Shown: positions 12,601 through 26,411 of the stretch, piece by piece
Numbering within the stretch: position 1 is the stretch's first letter
Layout of the letters: every line of letters begins with the position of its first letter
Assembly: GCF_000208745.1 (NCBI RefSeq)
Contig: NC_030853.1
Span: 3,621,987 to 3,685,986, forward strand
Reading direction: 5' to 3'
Length of the DNA stretch: 64,000 nucleotides
Origin: Theobroma cacao
Lineage: Eukaryota; Streptophyta; Magnoliopsida; Malvales; Malvaceae
Notes under the pieces: model-generated
Databases searched by the model: none
Seen by the model: only the letters and a program-made list of their open reading frames with translations
What the model was told of the DNA's origin: nothing
Position numbers and translations under genes: made by a program

Positions 12601-15600
12601 AAAAACAAAAAATAATGGCAGAAAGCAAGGCGCAAACTTGCAAGCAATCGGAGCCAAACTTGTAGATGTCTCAACTAGTTTGACTAAATTATATTTTCAG
12701 TTTTTCCAGTTAATTGTATTAAGGTCATGCATCTTAATTAAGACAGCAGATTTTTTGTTTGAAGCCAGAGGGGGGAAGGGGTGGAAGGAACTGAATCACA
12801 TGAAATTGAATGATAGGTTCTGTCATGTAGGGTGTCTAGTCTTGGGTCTGAGATGAGTACTGCAAGGGGGAAGGAGGGAGCGAGGGAGGGAAGGTTTGGT
12901 TGCATTTTGTCAGAATGAAATTAGCTGTTGTCTCATAGCTATCGCCGCAATATCAGTGTCTTTTTTTTTTTTTCTCTTATTTAGACTTTGCTTGAATTGT
13001 TGCATTCTGTTTGAATGCTGAATTTTCCTTTAGTTTGCAGTGAGTGCCAAGTGGACACCTTTAGGGGTTGTTTGGATGAATGCTTTTGGTAATCTCAGTA
13101 GAAACTTCAGAAGGTTCTATGAATTCTGCCACTGTTGCTGCCAAATGATTTAAACGTCCTTTTAAGATTTGGATCTTCCTGAAAATGAAAGCCTTTGTAG
13201 AAGGAGTCTATCCTAACACATTTTCAGGGAATATTTTGGTCTATCAACTTTTCACTTACTTGAATATTTCATGCTTTCTATTAGTAATTACATTCTGATA
13301 GGTGAAAAAATGGGACCCAAATGGATTAACTGCTAAATCTATCACACATCTTAGGGGAGTAATTGGATTGATGGCCTCTAATTTGTTCATTTACGATGAA
13401 TTTTTAACGACTCAGTAACCAACATGAATGCTTACTTTAGTGGTTGTTGCGGAGGCTGAAACATTGCTTCAATTTAATGTATCCTTACTTTGAATATCAT
13501 TTCTTAGCATTTTTTGTTTTGTGTGACACATGCTTGTGCATGTCTGGTTATGCTATTCATATTTGAGAATTGATGCTAATATGTTGAAATCGTCTTTCAT
13601 AGGTGGATGAATCTACATTGAATGACGAGAGTGGAACTTTTGACTTGCCTGATGGTCTTCTCCAATTCAGGATGAATCTTGTTGAACTTTTGGTAGATAT
13701 ATGTCAGCTGCTACGACCTGCTACATTTGTGCAAAGGGTGCTGATTCGGTCGTATAATTTAAGTCTATATGGTTCAACTAGTTTAAAAGTTGTTCTGGTT
13801 GATGATATATCTTGGATAAAGCTGAAGCCTGTATTCTGTTGGTTGAATTTTTTTTATGCCTGTTCAAGTATTTGTTTTATTTTTTGGTCCAAGTTTAATA
13901 TGCTATCATAATCACTGTAGTTTAAGAATCAGCATGGATCTACCTTTGTTTCCCTTTTGCTATGACATATTTGGATAACTCTGCCTCTGTTAATGTTGCC
14001 TGCTTATTGATGTACGAGGACTCTTCAATTAGCATATATAATATAACTGATAGTTCTAACAATGTTGTCCTTTGTCTTCTCCTCTTTTGCAGTTACCTTT
14101 TTGTCCATAATTTCTAACATGATAAAGTATGGTGTTGTTTTAATCTTATATCATTTTATTCGTTTTCCAATTTTGCAGCTTTTTTTTGGTGGTTGGTTTT
14201 CCACAAATATGGCAATACCTTGGAAAGAGGTTGAAACCAAATTGTTTGCTCTAAATGTGGTAAGCACAGCATACACCTTTGTCCCAGTCTTTGTCTCTTT
14301 CTCTGTACTCTTGGTGCATTTGTATTCGTCATTTCCAACTTCCTCCAATGAAAAAGGAGGATGTATATATTTAATCTCTGTGCATGTGCAAATCTAATGT
14401 GTATCTATGTACATATTTTGCATTTAATCAAGTTGAGTAAGTTCTTTTTTCTTACACCTGTGTCATGCTCGTTAGTACTTGCTGTTCTAATGTTCGAATT
14501 TCTCGAGCTTTTTCCAAGAAGCTCTAAATGTGTGGTCAACATAATGTTATATTCTTGTGGAAATCCTCATAAGAGGTTTTATGATATGTTTCACAAGAGA
14601 TGTGACTGGATGAATCCATCTTGATTATATAGAAGTTTATTTTTCCTCATATTTTCTTGGAACTTTAATAATGTAGGAGTCCTGCAATTGCAGGTTTCTG
14701 AAGTAGTCCTTAAAGAGGGCCAGGCCTTTGATTTCTCGGTGGTTATGCAGCTGGTTACAATCTTATCTTCCAGGCCTTCTGCTGAGCTCAAGGGATTCAT
14801 GTGCATTGTATGTCAGTTATGCCTTTCAAAATATTTATGCACTACTTTTTGTTAATTTGCAATGAATATTATTTCTCAATGGTGGGTTTGTTGAAAAAAA
14901 AGGTGTTTCCTCAGGAGGATTTTTCTTTTTAACTAGGTTTACAGATCAGTTGCAGATGTTATTGGTTCCTATTCCAAGTGGATATCTGCCCTGCAAACTA
15001 ATTCTAGACCCTCACTGTAAGGATGGCCATTTTCTATTGTTTACCAGTGAGGTGCTTACTTTGTATTAAATGTATTGTAGGAATCTTGCATGTATTTACA
15101 TAGATCATTTTGTCTTTTGTCATCTTTTGTGGAAACTTTTTGTGAAGAGGAACGAAAAAGTACAATCTGTTGTGCAATCATCAATCTATCTAGGATGCAC
15201 CATATCATGGTTTTGCTAATTTGCTACTTTCAGATTATTTCTTGCTGCTGGGATTTCAGAACCTCTGTCCTCAAATGCTTGTGTGTCTGCCCTCCGTAAA
15301 TTTTGTGAAGATGTTTCTGCTGTGATTTATGAGCCGTCAAATTTGGATATCTTGATGTGGATAGGAGAGGTAATTATTTCTTCATATTCTTTTATATGGT
15401 AAAAAATGAAAAATAATTAATGCTTCATCTAATTGTGGTCAAGTTTTCTGGATTTATTTGACATACATCCAAGCCAAGTAAACAATGTTTGTTTGCCACT
15501 GGCATAAGGATAATGCCAACATAATTTGATACATAGAACTGATGATCTAACACGTTATGAACTTTTGGTAGCCAACAATTTTCCTGATCACTCTTGTTTC

Positions 15601-18600
15601 TTTTTTTCCCCTTTTTGTTGCTTTCTTTTTCCTCTTTCTACATCTTCAGCTGCTTAAACATTTGTCATTAAAGCTAGATTGTTGCTATTTGTTATTATCG
15701 TGTTTTCTAACTTCTTTATCATTTCTTCTCACAGGCTTTGGAGAAGGGGTGTCTTCCTTTGGAAGATGAAGAAGAAGTTGTTAGTGCAATCAGTCTGGTC
15801 CTTGGCTCTGTTTCTAACAAGGAGCTACAGAACAACTTATTGGCTAGATTGCTATCGTCTAGCTATGAAGCTATTGGGAAACTTGTCAGTTACTTTTTAT
15901 GCTACTTGCTCTATTGTTATGGTTCTGCGGTTATTTTCCTATTCACTCCTGAGGCTAGTATTTGTATTATCTGGGTTATGCAAAATTTTTCCATAATTCA
16001 CTGTAGCAAATAGTTTGCTTTAAAATGTTTAATGTAATTGATTTGCGAAAACAGTTTTAAAGGAGCTAACTAAAAAATTCTTGATTTCTTTTAATGGATG
16101 TTGCTTTTTCTGACTACAATCGTAGCAATTATCATGAGGCATTGCAATTTGGATGGTGTGAGTTCGTTAACTTTGCATCATCTACAGATGGAGTGAAGAG
16201 AGGCAGAAACTGTTGGGTCTTTATGGCATGTTTTAGACTCTAGCTGAAATGGGTGTAAATAAAACTGGTCGGATATGCTAACTGCAGATGGTGAGATATG
16301 TCCAATCTAGCACATTTTACTCATATGTAGCTTAGAAAGGAACTAGTAGCTGGATGGACATTAAAGACAATCCTTCCTTCAGGTTTGTACTTGCTGCATC
16401 CAGAGCTGGGTCATATTTCTGAATTGAGTTGAGACTCTGTAGTATACAGGCCATCTTTCCCTCATAGGTCATCCATGGCTGCTGTTCCAATAACAGGCAA
16501 ACAGAAGCTCTATTTGAAGTAATTTTGGATTTTTAGAAATCTTCATTTATGCTTCTTTGCTGTTTCAGATTTTTTAAAAGTCATTGGTCTTTGGTGCTTG
16601 GTGAATGCGTATGCTAAATTTCTTTCATCCTCTTTTATTAAGTGCATCCATGCCAAGTTTTTCTGTTCAGGTCTTGTTTTGAGCTAGTTCCCCTATCTAG
16701 AGTTGCTTTTGTTTTATTGACGAAGAAAAAATGTTGTTTTTTTAAAATGCCTGACCTCCCACCATTAAAGAATGCTATGTTTGGTGGAAAGCCCATTCAC
16801 TTCTTCCCCTTGAAGCCTAAAGTAGATATCTAGTATTTTACACTGTTGCTCGACAACTTTCTGCAAGCCAGGGTTTGAATCCCCCTGATCCTCCTCTCTT
16901 GGGGTGTCTCAACAGCAAAACTGCCTTGCAACAAGGACATCTGTTCGACTGACCTCGTTTCCATTAATGGTACCTTACAGGCAAAGATAAATGTTTTTTA
17001 AACTTATACGATGTCAGAAATTTTCATGCGTATTATCCTGAATGAATCCCCTTTCTTATTTATGTTTTTGTGTCTTGTACCAACTCATCTCATCCCTTGG
17101 ACCACTACAAAAAAAAAAAAAAAAAAGGGAAAAGTTGAGGAAAAACATTATTTCATATTTATTATCTCTTTCTCCAACAAATGTAAAGCCTGTTATCACC
17201 CTAGTAGTATCTGAAAGCTCTAAAAGTGTTTAGGTTTTCTTGAATCTGATCTGAATCTTTCATTTCCTGATTAACCTGTGTGAAGTATATTTTGTAGTGT
17301 AGTTGGAATAACTATTCAGAGCAGGTTGTTTTGCTTTCTGTCAAACCTGACAACTAGAAATAAAGTCTTGCTATGTGTTAATTTCTTAGTTTCTTGCCAC
17401 CTGATCTCTTTAATTTGCTATGTATTAATAACTTTTCATCACAATGCCATTTGTCATGCTACTCCTCTTTCTCCCTTAAGACTATATTTGCATTAAGCAT
17501 TTCAACTAAGCCTGCCCTTGTGGTTGAAATATATGTGGGAATTAGAAAGCTAGTGAGAGTATTATGAATGAAAACAATGAGACAAAGTTGCAGTCTTTGG
17601 ATAAGCTTTTTCTAGCCTGATATTCTCTCTAGCATGCTTGATGCCATTTTGCAATCATATGTGAGGTTTGAGTGTTTTGTTTGTGACTACAACTTTTGTC
17701 TACAAGATAAGAATTCCTTTTGAAGTGTTGCACTTGACGTGGTAATAATTCAGTGCAAAGATTGAGTAACAGCTGGAAAGTATAGTTCTATCCCTTATAA
17801 TATCGAGTGAAAAATAGGGAGAGTGATTCTCCATTATAAAATATGACTAGCTGGTCTTCTGATGTAGATGTTTGTATGTGTTCAAATCCAACCATTACTT
17901 CATAATCACCTTGGATTCTATCCTCTTGGATTTACTTAGGGTGTTGCATTGTTCTGTAGTGGTCGGTAGCTAGCTTACAAGGAGATTTTAGGTGTAATAT
18001 TAGCTGAATGATATGGAGAGGGGTTCTATGGTGTTAGGTGCAATCTGATTGGAAGGATAGATATAGAAGACATAAAAGCTGAGAGTAGTTGGCAGATGAG
18101 AATTAATGCTCGTCAGTACATTTTATTTGCTTAGTTCTTTATGTCACCATCTATGAATTATTTAGCGTCATTCTGAATTTTATTGTGGAAGCAGCTTGAT
18201 TATATTGCTTTTTTTATGCAAACTGTTGCAGACTTGAGTATGTTATTTTTCATTATAAAATTTTGAATTGCAATTAACAGCTTAATTTTCTTTCAGATTG
18301 AAGATAATAACAAACATTCTCTGAGACAAAATCCAGCTGCTTATACAGAAATTTTGAGCTTTGCAACTAGAGGACTGCACAGGTATTCTCTTCAGAGTAA
18401 TGAATCAGATATGGTATTTTGTTGGTGCAATTTTATGCAAGTATATTTCTATCATTGCTGGAACTTCAGATATAATATGTGGCTTTTTGAGTTTGAGGTG
18501 TAATCTCTGGTCGTCTGATTTTCAGGATAGGAATTGTCTTCAGTCATCTGGCCATGCCTTTCCTGTGTGAGCCTTCTACTGATAATTCCATCCTTTCAGT

Positions 18601-21600
18601 ACTTAGGGTTTTCTGGCCTATGCTGGAGAAGCTTTTTAGATCAGAACACATGGAGAACAGTAGTTTAGCTGCTGCAGCTTGTCGTGCTCTTTCACTAGCG
18701 ATTCAGTCCTCAGGTACTGAAGAAAGTTTCCTCCTTTTCTTCTTGCTTTTTGTCAAATAAACTAATTTTGGGGTTTACTTGGGGGACCATGGAGTCTTTT
18801 GATTGCATGATGGTACAACTGGAAGTTGCTTGATTGTGCAGGCCAGCACTTTGAATTGCTATTGCCCAAAATACTAGATTGCCTGTCGACAAACTTTCTG
18901 TCATTTCAAAGTCATGAATGCTACATTCGAACTGGTAAGTGTTTAGGTTTTACTTTTGAGCAATTGGTGCAATGAAGAATAATGGTATTTTTTTTCCAAA
19001 GATCATCTTTCTTTATTATAAAAACTCTATATTGTGTCTGTTGATTTAACTGTACATGCTCAATACTTAACCTGAATTATAATCCTTATGAATTATCATT
19101 AATATCTCAGCTCATGATTGAAGAATTAACAAAAGTAAGAGTTTGAGATGCTTAGGATAATTTTTTTACATGTCTGCTTATTTTCAGTTTTTTTCTTCTC
19201 CTTCATGCTATCTGCTTGACTATTATCCTCCAGTTCTAAATCAAAATATGGAGTAGTAATTTAGTCTTCTTATTTGTCCATAATGTCTTTGGCTGGTGGT
19301 TATTCAAATGATAGTGTGGCATGGATGCTATTTTTCTTTTCCCTTTTCATGAATATAAGGTAAATTTGGCACATGGCATAATGTGGTAACATCTTAAATA
19401 CATACACACATACTTACTGTATTTTATAGTATAGTAGATAGCCACATTCAATGGGCATTTTTTTCTTAACCTTTTACTCGGGTGCAAAAACAAATCTTGT
19501 CAGCTTCTGTTGTTATTGAAGAGTTTGGTCACAAAGAGGAGTATGGTCCTTTGTTCATGAGCACATTTGAACGGTTCACCCAAGCATCGTCAGTAATGGC
19601 CCTTAATTCTTCGTATGTATGTGACCAAGAACCTGATCTAGTGGAGGCCTACACAAATTTTGCATCGACATATGTTCGTGGCTCTCGTAAGGTGTAGTAT
19701 ACATCTTATTCACTATTTATCATGCTTTTCTTGCTCTTGTTTTTTTTAAATCAAGGTCAGTGTACTTTATACATATTTTATTAGGACTTGCCTTCTACAG
19801 GAAAATGATTCAAATGATTTTCTTGCTGTTGAATAAAAATCTCAGGAAGTATTGGCTGCATCTGGTCCTCTGCTAGAAATTTCTTTTCAAAAGGCAGCTA
19901 TATGCTGCACTGCTATGCATCGTGGGGCAGCTCTTGCAGCTATGTCATATTTGTCTTGTAAGCACTATATGTTTAATACTTCTTGCTTCCTTCTGCCTGT
20001 GGATCAAAGATAAGAGCCATTAATGATAATGCTCTCTGTGGGCTTTGACATCCTAACTTTGGTTATTATTGAAACCACATTATATAAGGAAACAATTGAA
20101 TACTGATGTTTGCAGTTTTAATTTTGTCTTTGAAATTACCTTATGTTCTCAATTTGAACCAAATCCTTTTGATTTGCTCTAAGAGTCAGTGGAGATACAG
20201 AAATATTCCTTGACTTTTAATATTTGAGCTTCAATTGGGGTGGATGTTAGTTGAAAGTAATATTCACTTTGTGGTATGAAGCCTGTTCACTGTGTTTTAT
20301 CCCTGCAATAACATTGACAACAATCAACATGCTTCAGCAATTCCAGTTTAAGTATGATATATCTATTTCTGCACTAAACTACTTTCAGATTCTCGACAGA
20401 CACACAAATAAATACATGTTAGTGTGTTCATAACATAATACGCATTCAGGTCACTGAATTGTAAGCCATGTTAGTGAATATAGCTGCTTGTATTTATTCT
20501 TGAAGTTGGCGCTTGTACTGGCCGTTTCTTGAGAATTGTTGTTTTTCTCTTTTATGTGTTTACAATCTGTTCCAGTTATAACTTGATGAAGGATATTTAT
20601 ATCATTTGCTTTGAGCCTTTTAGGTTTCTTGGAGATTGGCCTGGCTTCATTATTGGAATCGATGACCTTTTCTCCTGAAGGGTCATTTGGTGCCACAGCA
20701 ATTCATGTCATTTCTCATAGTGGAGAGGGACTTGTATCAAATATAGTGTATGCTTTACTCGGTGTCTCAGCAATGTCACGGGTAAATGCAGTATTCTTGA
20801 ATCTCAAATAGATTAATGACTGCATATGTTTGTGCTGACTTTGAGTATATAATTTGAAACCCATTCATTGCTTTGAAGTAAATCTTTGATGTCATGTGAT
20901 GTATTCACCTATTATGTTTAGATTTAATTAAAGGACATTGACTGACATTTCATAGTGAACTTGGAAACAATAGCAATGATATTGAGAAAGTATGTGGTGC
21001 AAAGGTTTGAAGTTTAAAGCTCGCATTATCTATACAAGAGTAGTTGAGAGACGGTTCAAGAACACATCAACTTGTTAGATGACAGTTTGAGGGATAGCTT
21101 TTATTTACTGACAGAAGTTATTGAGTAAGATATGATAAGGCAAATGAGAAGAAGTGAGTTTATGGAGAGGGTTTGGAGAGAGCTCTGGGTCGCTATTGTG
21201 GCTATTCTTCATCCCTTGTCAAATGAAGGTCAAAAGGGGTATATATAAATTCGGAGGGATTGTTTAAGTGTCCGATTGGAAATCCATGTCACCGTGTTCT
21301 AAATATGATGAAGTGTGTGTTTAGTTAGGCTAGTTGAGCAGGCAAGTATGATGACATGTGGTGGTATTGCAAATTCTAATCCAAGCTTCACTAAGATGTA
21401 ACACTGTGTTCAATAAATTAGTGGGGGCAGCTATATGGAAGGAGGTGTTTAAAATTACGGGCAACTATATGGAAACAATGTTTGTGATAGACAAGGAGGT
21501 ATTGAAAATTAACTCATGAATAGGTTTGCTAAAATGCATATTTTATGGAATTTTAGTGCTCCAACCTTCACATATCAGTGACCTTGGTTTGGATACTTTC

Positions 21601-22407
21601 TTTCAGTAACATATCACAAAAACATGATAGCAATTAAGGGATTTATTAATAACTTTATGGATATGCATTTACTCCATTTTAAAGGCAATGAAGCAAGTCC
21701 CATTCCATGGTAACTCAAAGCATCTCATGTTTAATTGACGGTACATATATCTGTACTCGATACAGCTGACAGCTTATGCTGCTTTTCCTTCTTAATAGGT
21801 TCACAAGTGTGCAACGATATTGCAACAATTAGCTGCAATTTGCTGTTTGAGCGAAAGAACAACCTGGAAGGCCATTCTTTGTTGGGATTTTTTGCATTCA
21901 TGGCTACAAGCAGCGGTCTCTCCTTTCTTTCCCTCCTTTTCTTTAACATGCATATGGACATTCATGCAATTGCAGTGTGGGCTCAAATTTAGAACTTCAC
22001 CAATTTGAATAAAGCAGTTTTAGTCGGCTAACCAATTCACTTTCAGCTAATCCTACTTGGATGATTCCGTAACTTAGCCCTCTAGAGCTACTAACTCGAA
22101 ATCAGTTTTTGTCCTTTTAATTTTCTATGATTTGATTTTTTTTTCATTTCTTTTTGAATTGTATCCTGATAAGATGTTGAGTGGTTTATTTTGGCTCCTC
22201 CTATGTGCATGCCATTGAAATGCTAAAATGAACGAGGGTAAAAGGACAACTAAGTTCACAAGGCTCCTGCATTGCAAGGTCTGGGAAGGGTTGGATGTAT
22301 GCTGTGTTACCCTGCATTTGCTAGGAGGTTGTTTTTGTGACTTCCAGGTGGACATCAAACAACCTTACCATTGTGCCAATGCTGAATTGACTTTACTAGC
22401 CTTTTCT

Positions 22408-22452
<45 letters not shown>

Positions 22453-22916
22453 GTCACTCCAAAACAAACCACATTAGCTATATGATGCACTTGTTTTAAG
22501 TTTTGCTTCTAGGGCTGAAAATTGGGTATATGTGTCTGTGTGTGTTGTGAGGGAATAGCAAACACGTTCTCCCACTATGTTTTGTTGGCTATATGGATGG
22601 TGTTGTGCCACTGTGGGGGGAGACGTCATGTAATTTGAATTGCCTGTTATGATTCAATCTCAGATTTGTTGAATTTCTTCAGTTTAATCAGGTGCAGGCT
22701 CTTCCAGTTGAGTATCTGAAGCTGGGAGAAGCTGAAACGCTAGTGCCAGTTTGGTTGAAGGCCCTTGCTGGTGCTGCTGCAGATTATCTTGAGAGCAAGA
22801 GCTCCAATGGAGGAAAGAGCGATTATGGGCATATGCAAGGGAAAGGAGGAAGAGTACTGAAGCGAGTCATCCGAGAGTTTGCTGATGGTCACCGCAACAT
22901 CCCAAATTTGACTTGA
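9664..22916 (+). CDS. Importin-beta family nuclear transport receptor (transportin-3/importin-13-like, At1g12930 type)
   Basis: A 1011-residue alpha-solenoid cargo receptor expected to carry proteins through nuclear pores with Ran. Its sequence follows Arabidopsis At1g12930 along its length: [18 protein letters not shown] near residue 20, [81 protein letters not shown], and a C-terminal [13 protein letters not shown]. The N-terminal ~70 residues fit the importin-beta N domain; the rest is HEAT-like helices. Exons: 9664-9876, 10034-10132, 10249-10473, 10590-10712, 10952-11035, 11118-11177, 11352-11480, 11672-11733, 12144-12200, 12316-12436, 13603-13737, 14179-14259, 14694-14807, 14937-15016, 15234-15369, 15735-15884, 18297-18382, 18526-18713, 18842-18934, 19504-19691, 19846-19957, 20624-20781, 21799-21915, 22692-22916. 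They total 3036 bp in one frame. It is distinct from MOS14, the other plant transportin-3 homologue. Cargo is unknown. Confidence 0.93.
15885..18296 (+). other. Intron 16 of the importin gene (2412 bp, its longest)
   Basis: It runs from GTCAGT to TTTCAG. It holds no other gene that I can support. Its middle has an A-run near 17108-17126 and the isolated GGGTTTGAATCCCCC near 16870, which resembles a Pol III box B and might mark a SINE relic. No matching box A or duplicated flanks were found. Confidence 0.7.
22410..22448. repeat. (AT)n microsatellite in importin intron 23
   Basis: About 19 TA units, from 22412 to 22448, in the last intron of the importin gene. Likely length-polymorphic; no role is visible. 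Confidence 0.95.
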
Positions 22917-23250
22917 CTCCCACCCGTAGATGCTATCAGCCTGTCCTGCAGCTTTCGACACATATTGCTCGAGGCCTTCCATACTTGCTTCAAGCTCAGT
23001 TCAATTCTGGGAGATGGAGATTACCATCTGTTGCATTTGAGAAACTTGCCATCACAATATAAGTAACACTCCTGAGAATCTCTTGTACAGCAGATTGACC
23101 CAATTTTGTTAGACCAGAAAGAATCAGATTAGGATTGTTCAATATCTTGTGGGAGAGCAGATGGAAATGAGAATACAAACTGCTTTTTTTCTTCCCTTTC
23201 GGTGCCAGAGAATTACATGTACTTAAAAGAAAGGAATGTAGTCAGTGATT
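22917..23250 (+). other. 3' UTR region of the importin gene
   Basis: Follows the TGA stop at 22914-22916. Composition stays gene-like to about 23230 and then turns AT-rich. Several AATTAC/AATGTAG-like signals occur near 23210-23240, but the cleavage site cannot be fixed. Confidence 0.45.
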
Positions 23251-23509
23251 TCTATTTTCTTTTGTTTTTTTTTTTCCTTCCCAACATGGCTAAATTTTTG
23301 GTGAAATTAATACCAATTATTTTTTATTTACAGCACTCTTTTTTCTCCATCATGGTCTACTAAATATTGTTACAAGACTACCATTATGTCATCTTAATTT
23401 ATAAATATTTAATTGCCTGTTAATTAAGGATATTAATGAAAAAATTAATAAAAATTGAAATTTCTTACAATAAAAAGGGGTATTACTATATAGAGTTTGG
23501 CATAATATT

Positions 23510-23860
23510 TTTTAAATTATTCATGAAAATTTAAACAAATATATATCTTTTTATTGTGTTTAATTCAGTTTTTGTAATTTTAATTTTTGATTAAATTTAA
23601 TAGGTTTGGATGATTAATGTTTGGTTAATTGTCATTAAGTAAATTGTTACTTGTAATTTTATATCATGTAATGTTAATGTTATGTGATATATTGACATGT
23701 CATAATAGATAATATAAAATGATAAATAATGTTTTGATTAATAATAATTAATTAATAATTAATTATAAAAATTTATTTGATTTAAAATAAAAATATAAAG
23801 ATTTAATTAAAAGTAATAAAAAAGAATTTATTTGAATTTTTTTAATAATTAAGAAACTGT
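23510..23860. mobile_element. AT-rich inverted-repeat MITE family, copy 2
   Basis: The left arm (about 23545-23680) reads TTTAATTCAGTTTTTGTAAT ... TTGATTAAATTTAATAGG. The right arm (about 23715-23830) is its inverted counterpart, including AAAATTTATTTGATTTAAAA and AAAATATAAAGATTTAATTA. The centre has ATATTGACATGTCATAATAG. Other copies are at about 8740, 60150 and 61770. There is no coding capacity. It lies between the importin and eRF1 genes. Confidence 0.6.
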
Positions 23861-24019
23861 AGACGTAATTACTTCTAAAAATATATATGAGAGGTAAAGT
23901 AATTAATTTTTATGAATAAAATAACCAAAAATTTTCCGTTATGACCGTAAAAGATGTAAGAAAAACCAAAAAATAAATATTTAAAAAAGGGCGGCGAAGA
24001 ACGTGGCGTGGGGTCGGAA

Positions 24020-25097
24020 AGGTTTCAGTAAAAGAAAAACACGAGTACGCTACAGCTGAAGCCATAGCCTTGGCGTTTAGCGCAGGCAAAGGTTAGTGGA
24101 AAACCTAGCGGCAGCGGCGGCGGTGAAGGAGGAGGAGCGGCAGCTTCCACTTTATTTGTTGCTTTTTTCAGGCGGGAATAACAGAGAGAGAGAGAGAGAG
24201 GTATGGTCTGCATATATAGCTTTATCTAATCTTTGTTTGAGTTTGTTGAATCTTTCTTTCATTTTTGTTTTGTTTATGTATTTAATCGTTTGGTTACTCC
24301 GCGATGGAAGGTCGACTTTTGAGCTTTCCATTGATTTGCTTCTCATCTCAATCTCTCTCGACTTGGAAGGAAAGGCAAAGATCTGTGCTTTGCTGGAATC
24401 TGGAAGATAATACCATGTCTACTCCACCTTCATACCTTCCTCTTCTTGAGCTGATCTGCTATTCTGTATAATAATAGTTCATAAACAAGTAGTAGGATAA
24501 TACTTACAGTTCATAGTAAACGGCAAAAATGAACAAATCAAGAATTGAAAAAAAAAAAAAAGAAACTAAAATGGGGCAGATCTTTGCTTCTATATATGCA
24601 CTTTGAGTGATGCGGATTGACATAATATAATTGAGGTAAGTAGTAATTTTTTGATAGTATTAAATGATAAATAAGTCAATAAATTCCATTGGATTTGGAG
24701 ATAAGCAACTAAGCCTGGACTTAATTTGGATTGTTCACAGATTGATCGCTTCAGCTTTACTACATATCAGTATCACCAATGCTTCATCTTGTTTGTTTCT
24801 TTTGCTTTTCCCCTTCCTTTTTGACTCAATAGATTATGCCTCGAAGTTATTTCCCCTCCGTGTATATCTAATCTAGGGATGTCATGCTGAACATTCTCTC
24901 TATGTCCCATTCACACCATTCATGAATCATGATGCATATTACTTTTCTTGTGCGGCACGACATCTTTAGTCTTATATATGCACAGAACTCTGCACCCACC
25001 CTACTTTTTGTCAATCTATGTTGAAATCTTCTGCCTAATTTGTCCTATTTGCTCTTTGTAGGCTTGCTCTGTCTCGGGTTCTTCTTCACAACGCACG
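24020..25097 (+). promoter_or_regulatory. eRF1 5' UTR with a probable intron
   Basis: The sequence changes from AT-rich to GC-richer at about 23985, consistent with a transcribed leader near 24040-24200. A donor at 24201 (GTATGG) and an acceptor TTTGTAG at 25055-25061 would remove an 861-bp intron and leave a 36-nt exon piece before the ATG. This is inferred from splice signals and composition, with no transcript evidence. Other donors in 24200-24400 are possible. Confidence 0.5.
24183..24200. repeat. (GA)n tract in the eRF1 5' UTR
   Basis: Nine GA units ending exactly at a good splice donor (GAGAG|GTATGG) at 24200/24201. GA/CT tracts near plant start sites are common; here it may also affect donor choice. 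Confidence 0.8.
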
Positions 25098-26411
25098 ATG
25101 GCAGATGGTCACGAGACCGATAAAAACATCGAGATTTGGAAAATAAAAAAGCTAATCAAGGCGTTGGAATCTGCCAGGGGTAATGGGACCAGCATGATTT
25201 CTCTTATCATGCCTCCTCGTGATCAAATATCCCGTGTCACGAAGATGTTGGGTGATGAATTTGGAACTGCATCAAACATCAAAAGCAGGGTCAACCGTCA
25301 GTCTGTGTTGGCTGCCATTACTTCTGCTCAACAGAGGCTGAAACTCTATAATAAGGTTCCCCCCAATGGGCTGGTGCTGTATACTGGGACAATTGTTACT
25401 GAAGATGGCAAGGAAAAGAAGGTGACAATTGACTTTGAGCCTTTCAAACCTATAAATGCATCATTATACCTTTGTGATAACAAGTTTCATACTGAAGCTT
25501 TGAATGAGCTTTTAGAGTCTGATGACAAGTTTGGGTTTATAGTCATGGATGGGAATGGCACATTATTTGGTACGTTAAGTGGAAACACAAGAGAGGTGCT
25601 TCATAAATTCACTGTTGACCTACCAAAGAAGCATGGAAGAGGAGGACAGTCAGCTCTGCGATTTGCTCGTCTGAGAATGGAGAAACGGCACAACTATGTG
25701 AGAAAAACTGCAGAACTTGCTACACAGTTCTTTATTAATCCTGCTACCAGTCAGCCCAATGTTGCCGGACTAATTCTGGCTGGTTCAGCTGACTTCAAGA
25801 CTGAGTTGAGCCAGTCTGACATGTTTGATCCTCGTTTGCAAGCCAAGATTTTGAATGTTGTTGATGTGTCTTACGGGGGTGAAAACGGTTTTAATCAAGC
25901 TATTGAGTTGTCAGCTGAAATCCTGTCAAATGTAAAGTTCATACAAGAAAAGCGATTAATTGGAAAATACTTTGAGGAGATAAGCCAGGATACTGGAAAG
26001 TATGTGTTTGGCGTAGATGATACATTGAAGGCTCTGGAAATGGGTGCTGTAGAAATCCTTATTGTGTGGGAAAATCTAGACATCAATAGATATGTACTAA
26101 AAAATAGTTCAACTGGAGAAATTGTCATAAAACACCTGAACAAGGAGCAGGAGGCTGACCAGAGCAATTTCCGTGATCCTGCCACCTCTGCAGAGTTGGA
26201 AGTTCAGGAAAAAATGCCCTTACTTGAGTGGTTCGCCAATGAGTACAAGCGCTTTGGTTGCTCTCTTGAGTTTGTTACAAACAAATCCCAAGAGGGGTCA
26301 CAGTTTTGCAGAGGGTTTGGTGGTATTGGAGGTATCCTCCGCTACCAGCTTGACATAAGATCATTTGATGAGGTATCCGATGATGGAGAAGTTTATGATG
26401 ATTCTGATTAG
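25098..26411 (+). CDS. ERF1: Eukaryotic peptide chain release factor 1 (eRF1)
   Basis: It recognises all three stop codons in the ribosomal A site and, with eRF3, triggers release of the finished protein in the cytosol. The 437-residue open frame matches the usual plant length. Domain N carries the stop-decoding motifs NIKS (residues 60-63) and YLCDNKF (124-130). Domain M carries the catalytic GGQ (182-184) in [18 protein letters not shown]. Domain C, which binds eRF3, ends in an acidic tail ([14 protein letters not shown]). The coding part has no intron, as in plant eRF1 genes. The start is the first ATG after the likely 5' UTR intron, in the family-typical [19 protein letters not shown] context. 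The stop is TAG. Every key residue I can check is present, so it should be functional. Confidence 0.97.
   Translation: MADGHETDKNIEIWKIKKLIKALESARGNGTSMISLIMPPRDQISRVTKMLGDEFGTASNIKSRVNRQSVLAAITSAQQRLKLYNKVPPNGLVLYTGTIVTEDGKEKKVTIDFEPFKPINASLYLCDNKFHTEALNELLESDDKFGFIVMDGNGTLFGTLSGNTREVLHKFTVDLPKKHGRGGQSALRFARLRMEKRHNYVRKTAELATQFFINPATSQPNVAGLILAGSADFKTELSQSDMFDPRLQAKILNVVDVSYGGENGFNQAIELSAEILSNVKFIQEKRLIGKYFEEISQDTGKYVFGVDDTLKALEMGAVEILIVWENLDINRYVLKNSSTGEIVIKHLNKEQEADQSNFRDPATSAELEVQEKMPLLEWFANEYKRFGCSLEFVTNKSQEGSQFCRGFGGIGGILRYQLDIRSFDEVSDDGEVYDDSD

Noticed and set aside
16860..16890. Box-B-like GGGTTTGAATCCCCC suggesting a tRNA gene or SINE
   Set aside because: No cloverleaf partner arms, no box A at the right distance and no flanking duplication were found.
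24096..24410. 104-codon open frame upstream of eRF1
   Set aside because: It starts with GTG, not ATG, and runs through the probable 5' UTR splice donor; composition reflects a GC-rich leader.
25895..26185. 96-codon open frame on the minus strand
   Set aside because: Lies entirely inside the eRF1 coding sequence in the opposite direction and resembles nothing.
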